Assembly: GCA_037043015.1 (NCBI GenBank)
Contig: CM073330.1
Location: forward strand, 3,249,263-3,313,262
Reading direction: 5' to 3'
Length of the DNA stretch: 64,000 nucleotides
Source of the DNA: Bryum argenteum
Taxonomy: Eukaryota > Streptophyta > Bryopsida > Bryales > Bryaceae
A program made the position numbers and the translations under genes. How positions within the stretch are numbered: position 1 is the first letter of the stretch; each line of letters begins with the position of its first letter. The notes beneath the pieces were generated by a model. It was given only the letters and a program-made list of their open reading frames with translations, searched no databases and had not been told where the DNA came from. Positions 56,575-64,000 of the stretch are shown here, one piece after another.

Positions 56575-58148
56575 TCACATATCACTTGTTGCCGCAAAGA
56601 CCTCACAATCCAATTCCTCGGCCTTCTCCGCAAGGGCAAAGATGGGGCTCCACAAAACCGAAGCTTTTGTACCAATTAGGGTGCACTTTGTGGTGTTACA
56701 AGATTGTTCTTTACATTTCCAAGCACCCTTAAACCATGTAATCACGCACCATGGGTGGTACAGTGTTCTGACTACAAACGACGATGTCACTAAGTGGGAA
56801 GGGCATATCACAAACCACACAATTAGTCACATCAATAACACCATCATCATTCAAGCCGGATGAAATGGAGGAGGTGATAGGGTGAGGTGAAGAGGAAAAA
56901 CTAGATTGACCCGGTGGAGGGAATGCAATCGGGGTCAAAGAGGCTAATCGGCTCTCTAAAAATTCAGTCCTCTTCAAAAGAGATTGGTGTTTGTTCACCT
57001 TCACCTTCTCCTCGGCTAAAATCTTCTCAAATTCACTTCTTGCTTCATCAACGTAGACCGGTAGAAGTCGTACGTCATCTTGAGGTTCACCTTCTCCGCT
57101 CCTTCGTGTTCTCGCCTCCATCTTGGATCGACATTCTTCACATGTCTCTCTCCATTGAGCGCAACGCCATACGCATGCTGTCCACCGAACGGCATATGAC
57201 GTCCCTTTCCTTCATGGCTTCGCCCACATCCTTCTTGATGCACTCGCAGCTCTAACCCAACGACAACCAAGAGCTCGGAGATCTCGGTTTTCTTGTCGAT
57301 GATGAAGCCACACGGTTCTCCAAGCCTTCCGCCGACTACCATTGCTGGAGTGTTGTGTCGAGATGTCTGCAGCCAACACCTCGTTCTTCACCATAGGGAG
57401 ACCCTACGAAAAAAATCCGAACAAGCTTGCGTAAGTGAACCCTTACAATATCAAGTGAGCCTAAACTCAAAAATCAAACCGAGCCTAAACTCAAATTGGA
57501 ATGGGTGCATGTAAATGTACTCAAAATCAAACTGAGCCTAAACTCAAATTGGAATGGGTGCATGTAAATGTACTGCAGATCTCGTCCAAGCCCTCTTCTT
57601 CGGCCACTTCCTCGAAAGATTTACGGCGAGTTTCGCTTTTCTTGCGGGCGGTGGTCATCTTCTTCGTCCACGCTACGCTGATTGTTGTTCGATTGAGAAG
57701 CGAAGGCGGCCCACCTTACATCTAACTTCTTTACAACATCGACAATTCCTATAGCGAAGTCTTTGCCTATCAACTTGTTTTTGGGTCCATGGGGATCTTT
57801 GGTACACAATAGAGTAGATTCTATTGATCCGTTCCTAACGTCGGCATTCTTGCAATCTCCAAAAAAGAAACCGCTCTTACCTCTCTCGAGGTCCAAACAC
57901 CGCTACAAGGTCCGATTGCAGAATTCCTACAAGATCCTTGCTTTTGTGGGGGTTGATACCTTCAAATGACAAGCCAAACTTGTCGCGGAAGTCCTCCAAG
58001 GTGTATGGCGGAGGCGGCCTACCTTTCCTCAAAGACCGAAATCTTCTACATCGTCCAGCGCTAAGGACAAATCGACTCTTCTTCATCGTCCGTCCGCCGC
58101 CGCACGGTAGCTCCTTCGCTTCCCCATCTTTGCTCGCGCTCTGTGTGT
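56575..58148 (-). pseudogene. Unknown gene with coiled coil and Cys-rich zinc-finger-like region, frame-broken
   Basis: Minus-strand frames run from an ATG near 58088 (MKKSRFVLSAGRCRRFRSLR, then YTLEDFRDKFGLSFEGINPH) through GKSGFFFGDCKNADVRNG and CTKDPHGPKNKLIGKDFAIG. A Cys/His/Arg-rich part follows, then EARSEFEKILAEEKVKVNKH (coiled coil, about 57060-56960). At 56850-56700 come CVVCDMPFPLSDIVVCSQ and, in a shifted frame, YHPWCVITWFKGAWKCKEQSC, together resembling a treble-clef zinc finger of PHD/RING style. Several frame changes are needed to follow it. It may be the N-terminal half of the SET gene or an unrelated decayed gene. Confidence 0.35.
57472..57574. repeat. Tandem duplication of 53 bp
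   Basis: AACTCAAATTGGAATGGGTG followed by CATGTAAATGTACT is repeated with a shared GAGCCTA-bearing linker; two near-identical units. Confidence 0.85.
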
Positions 58149-58734
58149 CTGTCCCCGCACCGCACCACCGCAAACTTCAAAGAAACTAAAACTCAAAAAC
58201 TACGAACTTGGCAAAAGGAAGCAACGAAACAAGACGAAGGCCACAAAAACCACAAATAAGACAATACATAACACCCTAAAACTTAACCAATCTCACCTTC
58301 AAAATGGAGACTTCCGACACCGACTTCTTCTTGCCGCACTTCACTCTCCCGACCGATCTTGGACTCACTTTCCTCCACTACACCGCTTCCCAAAAACACA
58401 AAGAATAGCACCATCTTGCGAAAACCATCTACATCTTGCGGGAGTCGTTGATGACAACCCTAAACTAAACGCTCGTGTTTCTACACTCGGGAACTCGGTA
58501 AAGCACAATAATAGGGGAGAGCGAAAACGGCACACTCTCTCGGCGCTCGAAGATAAACAACCGTCAACTACACACGCTCACGCTCGAAAAACTACACACG
58601 CTCACGCTCGTAAGCCTACACACTCCGAACGCTCGAAAAACTACACACTCCAAAAGGGCGGCCTTCACTTGCACACGAACACCGCCTCCGAGCACCCTTA
58701 ACCCTAACCTTGCACACGAAAGCTTTGGAGGAGA

Positions 58735-58860
58735 GAGAAAGCTCACGAGGAGGGAGAAAGCTCGCGAGGAGGGAGACAGCTCGCGAGGAGGGAGACAGCT
58801 CGCGAGGAGGGAGACAGCTCGCGAGGAGGGAGACAGCTTGGGAGGAGGGGAAAGTTCAAA
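58735..58860. repeat. 19-bp minisatellite CTCGCGAGGAGGGAGACAG
   Basis: About six tandem units of CTCGCGAGGAGGGAGACAG, the outer ones slightly changed. Purine-rich on the plus strand and open in several frames, but no gene is apparent. Confidence 0.9.
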
Positions 58861-59481
58861 AACACGCGCAGCATGGGAAAAGCGCGCAGATGCGCCACCA
58901 AACCCTACCCGCCGAGCACCCCCAACGATCTTCCCGACATACAAAGACCACGTGTCCATTTCTGACTGGTACAGGATCCGGATATTCATGTATGACATGT
59001 ACAGTACATACTTACCACACTTGCCCATTTTGGGTCCGGTTTAGTGTACATGGACCCCAAATTAGAAGCTAATATCTACACATTCCGTAGATTTTAGAAT
59101 TCGACAGCAATTCCAACGAATTCGAGTAAGTTTTTCATGGGAAAGCAGAAAAGAAGAGAAATGCGAGCTCACCCAAAAGATTGCTATGTGATGGCTTGAT
59201 GTGCTCTTGGAAATTATAACCCAATGTGATGCTGAAAAGTGAGTAATCGGATTGCAAGACCTTAAAAGCAAAAACCTGAAACAACAAATACAAATTCGTT
59301 CGCATGAGCTGGAACCCTGGTACCAATTCGCAGCTACTGGATTGATGAACAAAAATGGACGCAATTCCAACCAATTCGAATGCGCAGCAATTCCAACCAA
59401 TTCGATAGCAATTTCAACAACCAATTACAACCAATTCGACAGCAATTCCAACCAATTCGATTTCAATTCAGAAAAATGCAA
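58861..59481. other. No gene; AATTCCAACCAATTCGA repeats
   Basis: From 59100 and again at 59360-59465 variants of AATTCCAACCAATTCGA recur about six times. No coding signal otherwise. Confidence 0.5.
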
Positions 59482-60021
59482 TACCGTAGTAGGAAGGCAG
59501 GGTCGGCAAAAAATAATTCGCTAAAAAATTGTTGAAAAAATAAATAAATTATCTAGGTATTTTGTCGGAATCAACAAAAATTAAGGCAACAAAAAGCCGA
59601 AAATAAATGAAAGAATGACAATCAAGACAAAATTTACACTAAAATTAAATTGCCCCCAATTAAGGAGAGTACTATCATACTGTGACTCTGTGAGTGGGCA
59701 TGTCAGAAATTTCATATATTAAAAGCTCAATTCCATATATAAAAAGCTCAATCAAATGTCGGAAATCAGGCATGTCAGAAGGATTGAGCTTTATGAATTG
59801 CTTAAAGTAATGCATGCACCCCTGACACAGCTTTTCTTAAGTGAAATAGCAAGGAGATTTATTACTATTATCACTTCATGAACATCCGCCGGAAGAAAAT
59901 AAACAGTAGCTTTTAGAAGCCGAATTTCCAAGAATTGTTTTTGAATGTGCCGACCCCTATTTTTTGAACTTTAATTAATTATTCGACACAAAAGTGCCGA
60001 CCCTGCCTTCCTACTACGGTA
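59482..60021. mobile_element. TIR element with TA ends (540 bp)
   Basis: Perfect 27-bp inverted ends start TACCGTAGTAGGAAGGCAGG and finish with its exact complement, CCTGCCTTCCTACTACGGTA. A TA at each border could be a mariner-type TA duplication. The interior is AT-rich and non-coding. Perfect ends in a diverged neighbourhood suggest recent activity; superfamily is tentative. Confidence 0.82.
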
Positions 60022-60909
60022 ATCATCAATCTTCACAAACTACACAAAACCCTGAAATGACCACAGAACTGTGACTACTTACACCCAAAACAGACAAATC
60101 TCAAACTAAAACTCTGAACTGCGCAGAATTTCAAACTAAAACTCTGAACTTCTCAGAAGAAAAACAAACAAACATGAAGAGGAACACAAACACGATCTCA
60201 CGAAATCGCAAAATCAGAAGGACCGAAAGCGCAATAGGAACTTACGAAATTGTGAAGCAAGAAGGAACTGACGAGCAGGAGCACAAGGCGCAGCAGACGA
60301 GCAGAAGCAGCAAATGAGGAGGAAACGAGCCGGAGTAGCAAACGAGCCTCCGCGAGCAGGAGCAGCAAACGTCAGCAAACGAGCCTCCGCGAGCTACAGC
60401 CGAGCGAGCTGCCGCGAGAGCCCAAAGCAACGGAGCCAGGCGGAGCCGGGCGCAGACACAATGCGGCGCAACAGGAGAGTAGACGACGACGACGACCAAA
60501 AGCTGCAGCGAGATATGACGCGGGGAGCGGAGGAGCGAGGCGCCAGAGAGGGAGCGAAAGACGACAAAGGATGGAGAAAATGGCAGCGGAGGGGGGTCAT
60601 CATGACCCACCCTCATCATTACCCTTATGGGCATGCCATGACCATATGCATGGGCATGGACATGAACAAATCCATGCCCATGCACATGGTCATAGGCATG
60701 GCGGCATAGGTAGCTTGTAGCCTTAACCCCACATTCTTGTAATCTAAATTGATCGCAAATATTTTAAATTTATGTATTTCTGTTTCTATTTGTACGTTCT
60801 AAAGTTGAATGTAGTCCAAAACTAAATTCATGTATTTTGAGATTTATTCAAAAATTGAAATTTAAGTTGTATTTGAATAATGAACATTCTCTGTCTTAGT
60901 TTGCTAGGG
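60022..60909. other. GC-rich patch without recognised gene
   Basis: 60260-60480 repeats GCAAACGAGCCTCCGCGAGC-like units. Long frames on both strands (60242-60685 minus, 60314-60709 plus) are probably by-products of high GC. 60610-60705 is a near-palindromic CATGGGCATG-rich stretch encoding a His/Met-rich peptide. Confidence 0.45.
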
Positions 60910-61449
60910 TTAACCCCAATAGGCCCGAGGGGTTTGAAGAAAAACTTAGATGTGTTATAAAATATGAATTCAGTAACCCTTATGAATTTGCGATCCAAAG
61001 ATAGTATAAAGACCTAAAACCCTCAATTTGATGTATACGGTTAAATTTCGTAAAATAAGTAAGATTCCTTTCATAATTAAATAAAGAGAGTAAAGCTTTG
61101 AAAATCAATATGACATGTAATTTCTATTATTAGTAATTGGAAATTGCTATGATTGGCTAAAATCACATATTATATGATAAAATGAAGAGAGGCCACAAGT
61201 AACCTTCGAGGAACTTTATTAGTTTCCCAAAATAGTAAGTTAACAAAAATTCCCTCTGTTTTTGTTTGAAGGCATATTATGAACAATCTATGAATCCAAA
61301 TAGAGTTTTGTAAATTGGATGTCGTTTCCAACTTACCAAACTTCTGGAATGTTAAAGAAAATTCAAAAAAAAATCTTTTTTTATCTAGGTACAGCTCCTC
61401 AGAAATCGAGATCGACCATAAAATGGTCAATTAGGCTCCTTGGGGTTAA
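60910..61449. mobile_element. piggyBac-type MITE, 540 bp
   Basis: TTAA flanks ends CCCCAATAGGCCCGAGGGG on the left and GGCTCCTTGGGG on the right. The interior matches the reverse complement of 27897-28454. A minus-strand frame inside (61170-61430) is AT-rich chance coding. Confidence 0.72.
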
Positions 61450-62090
61450 AGTTGTGCACGTACAAAAATTTCAGTATACATAATAAGTAAGATTGTGACT
61501 TCCTTAATTATTTTAAATGTTCGTGTACAAAGTTAATAAATACAAGTCTAATGTTCTAAGTTGAAAAATAAACCCGAGGGGCTGACAAGCGACTTCAAGA
61601 ATTAAATATTGAAAATACGTTTCTCCCATAATTATTTTCTAGCCATAAATGCAATTCGTTGTTGTTTTTTGTAATGATTTTGTGTAAGTTTAGTATTCAA
61701 CTACATACTTTTGTTAGTACATATAATTCTGAGTTAAGTATGCCAATTCATATTTTCTTTGTCTTCAGAGTAGTTTCTTTTTAAATTCGGGGCCTATTTT
61801 TTGTTACTTTTGAATTTTGTATCATATATACAAAGTTGAGCATCTTCTCTGATATTCTAAGTTTTGTGTTAGGAAGTACGTTATATGTCATGTTTAGAAG
61901 AATAAAGTTGATTTTTGTAAGGTTCATCATTTTTTCTTTGGAATTTCCACGTCAAATTTAGTATCAAATACATTTATTCATATATGTGTTTCAAAAATTA
62001 AAATATTGTTATTGTATCTTGGTTAAAGATCAAGCATTCATACTTATAATGTACAAGCTCCAACATAAGCATTTTGTAAACAAATGAACC
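61450..62090. other. No gene recognised
   Basis: Strongly AT-rich, with no frame above 60 codons and no repeat that I could define. Confidence 0.5.
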
Positions 62091-62990
62091 GAAATAATTA
62101 TTATCGTACAATTCAAATTGCATTCAATTTATGTATGAATTAGGCACATTATTATTAAAATTATATCTTCTCTTTTAGTAAGGTTGACAGTTAAGAAAAA
62201 CAAAACATAAGATAATTTATTATTTTACTACTTTTCCATTTTTCCAACGAATTTTATTAAAAAAATCAAAGTACAATAGATTATTCAAGAGAAGTAACCA
62301 CCATTTATAGTTATCCATTTTCTTCTATGGTATAGTTGGTGTTTTATTCAAATGAACTTTTGTTTCCTTGGAAGATCATCTATAACTCCTAACTTTCCTT
62401 AAAACCCGAAACGGATTTTGGAAGTTCCCGCATGAGAAAAAACTCAGCCACCTTTGACCAACTTAATCTAAAGGAAAGTGAAATTTTGTGACTTAAACCG
62501 TCTTGCAACAAGGTAATTTAGGGGTTAAGTTATGAATACAAGACTATTTTAGGTCTGTTCTATAAAGTATTTTCTAAATTAAGTATGTGAAAGACCTTTG
62601 TCTTATAAATGTATGCTACTATACACAATGTAAATACTTTTTTACAAAATAAATGAAATTTCATCCAATTTATGTATGACAAATACACATTATTACTAAT
62701 CTCCATTTGCTCTTTTAGTAGAGAATAAATCATAAGGATACAAAAAAATAAGAAAATTCTCCAAAGATCTACTATACCATGATGACACCAAGTATTAAAA
62801 TAAATTTGAAGGTATCATAGATCTTTCAAAGGAAAGTAACATTTATTTATTGTGTTTGATATTATTCAACAATAAAACCATAAAGTTCAAGTACTTAATA
62901 AAAAGAAAAATAAACTAACGAAGTATAATAGATTGTTCAAGAGAAGTAACCTACATTTATAGTTATCCATTTTCTTCTATGGTATGAGCA
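62090..62990. repeat. Local direct duplication, diverged
   Basis: Blocks at 62095-62340 recur in the same order at 62640-62990: CAATTTATGTATGA, CACATTATTA and CTCTTTTAGTA, then AGTA-AATAGATT-TTCAAGAG and AGTTATCCATTTTCTTCTAT. The second copy carries additional sequence between blocks. Confidence 0.65.
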
Positions 62991-63195
62991 TATACGTTAA
63001 TGTACCTATTTACTTAAAAAAAAACCTATCAATACTATTATACCATTATAGGTATTTTTTCATTATCCAACGACTCTATTTGAACAAATATTTTTGGATT
63101 AAATAGTAACTATGTTATATATTTGTAAGACTCTAGGGCTTGATTTATCAATCAACAATATTCTTTTTTTAAGTATATAATTGTGTACTGATGTT

Positions 63196-63464
63196 TTAAC
63201 CCCTAAAGGCCCATGATGTTTTGGGAGCTTGAAATCCCAACACTGACCACTATGTACTAATGCGGGTACGTCCAATATTTTTGGAAATTTTTGATAACTT
63301 CAACCGTAGGATCTTGAAGTAGACTACCATAGGTAGTAGTGTGAAAATTTTCAACCGTTGGATCATCACTGGATGTGAGATCATAACATTTGAAGTTGAC
63401 TGTAAATTTTTTTTGGCCCTGACCGTAAAAGCCGAATCGGCGGCCGTGGGCCTTTAGGGGTTAA
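63196..63464. mobile_element. piggyBac-type MITE, 269 bp
   Basis: TTAA on both sides, with ends CCCCTAAAGGCCCA and TGGGCCTTTAGGGG. Internal blocks AACCGTAGGATCTTGAAG and GTGAGATCATAACATTTGAA match those in the elements at 2410 and 4113. Confidence 0.82.
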
Positions 63465-64000
63465 ATTAGATTAAAATATCTTGTAATAAAACATAGGACC
63501 TTCCTATAATAGATTCTGTAAGATTCAAGATTGCAATTGTAAAGACTAACTCAGACGGTTATAGCCAAAATTTTTTTTCTTAGTGTAATTTTGATATACC
63601 TATCAATTGAAAATAATAAACTTACTTACTAAAAAAGCTGTTTATTTTGTTTCTATGCTGTGGGCGATGCATGCGGAGATTGCATGACCTGCTTGCCCGC
63701 CGCCTGATAAGCAGTACAATACTCCGAGTTGTTCGAATCGTCACCGTCGAAGGCGCTGGAAGCGTCATCACCTTTCTTCTTCTTTGATATCATAATAAGA
63801 TTTTTTTGAACTAAATCTAAATAGCATTTCTAATGTGTGAATCATTCAATCCAAGCCTTCAAAGGCGTAATTTTAATTCTCTCAAGCTAGTTGTCATTGC
63901 TATTATGAAAAAAAGTTTAGTTACATATAATGAATTATAATATAATATAACATAAATTAACATATTAAGATATAATATTATAGAGTATAATATTATACAA
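63465..64000. other. No gene recognised
   Basis: AT-rich end of the window. A slightly GC-richer patch (63655-63780) has no open frame of note. Confidence 0.45.

Noticed and set aside
60242-60709. Overlapping 147- and 131-codon frames on opposite strands
   Set aside because: High GC and short repeats explain the open frames; neither has a domain, and both share the same low-complexity tract.
60720-62529. A larger TTAA element from TTAACCCCACATT (about 60723) to AATTTAGGGGTTAA (about 62527)
   Set aside because: The ends agree only loosely and the interval already contains a complete TTAA element; not enough support.

Overview
The window looks like nuclear DNA of a large, repeat-rich genome from the green plant lineage. 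The evidence is a single-exon F-box protein of plant type, a SUVR-like histone methyltransferase with short spliced exons, plant-type PIF/Harbinger and Ty3/Gypsy elements, and long AT-rich gaps. A seedless plant or charophyte alga would fit, but I cannot name the species. Most of the window is mobile-element sequence; host genes are few and several are broken.

Layout. 0-4.8 kb: degenerate minisatellites and several TTAA-flanked, piggyBac-type MITEs. 4.8-15.7 kb: one complete Ty3/Gypsy element with both LTRs and a perfect 5-bp target duplication; its pol part is broken. 16.3-19.3 kb: a piggyBac transposase remnant, then a Harbinger transposase decayed by in-frame stops. 20.9-32 kb: a Harbinger MITE, a hAT-type hairpin MITE, an intact F-box gene (30.5-31.9 kb) and an old decayed tandem copy of that gene with its downstream flank (21.6-23.2 kb). 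32.5-40.7 kb: two two-copy repeat families, a further MITE, an unrecognised Ser/Pro-rich exon and an FCP1/NIF-type phosphatase-like gene.

37-47 kb is the most unusual part. A multi-exon minus-strand gene encodes a protein with a ParB-like IDGQH motif and a long Pro/Ser-rich tail. A GC-rich palindrome, core TATCCCCGGSCCGGGGATA, is scattered through its introns and tail-coding region. Just upstream of the gene's start it forms an array of 16 copies (45.99-46.85 kb) whose centres are 42 or 63 bp apart, that is, multiples of 21 bp. I regard this palindrome system and its pairing with a ParB-like gene as the best candidate for something undescribed.

48.5-52 kb carries an unclassified transposase-like gene. 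53-54.5 kb holds the SUVR-like SET gene, followed upstream by minus-strand exon-like frames of unknown function to about 58.2 kb. 59.5-64 kb is AT-rich with a TIR element, two more TTAA MITEs and a local duplication. No tRNA, rRNA or CRISPR array was seen.
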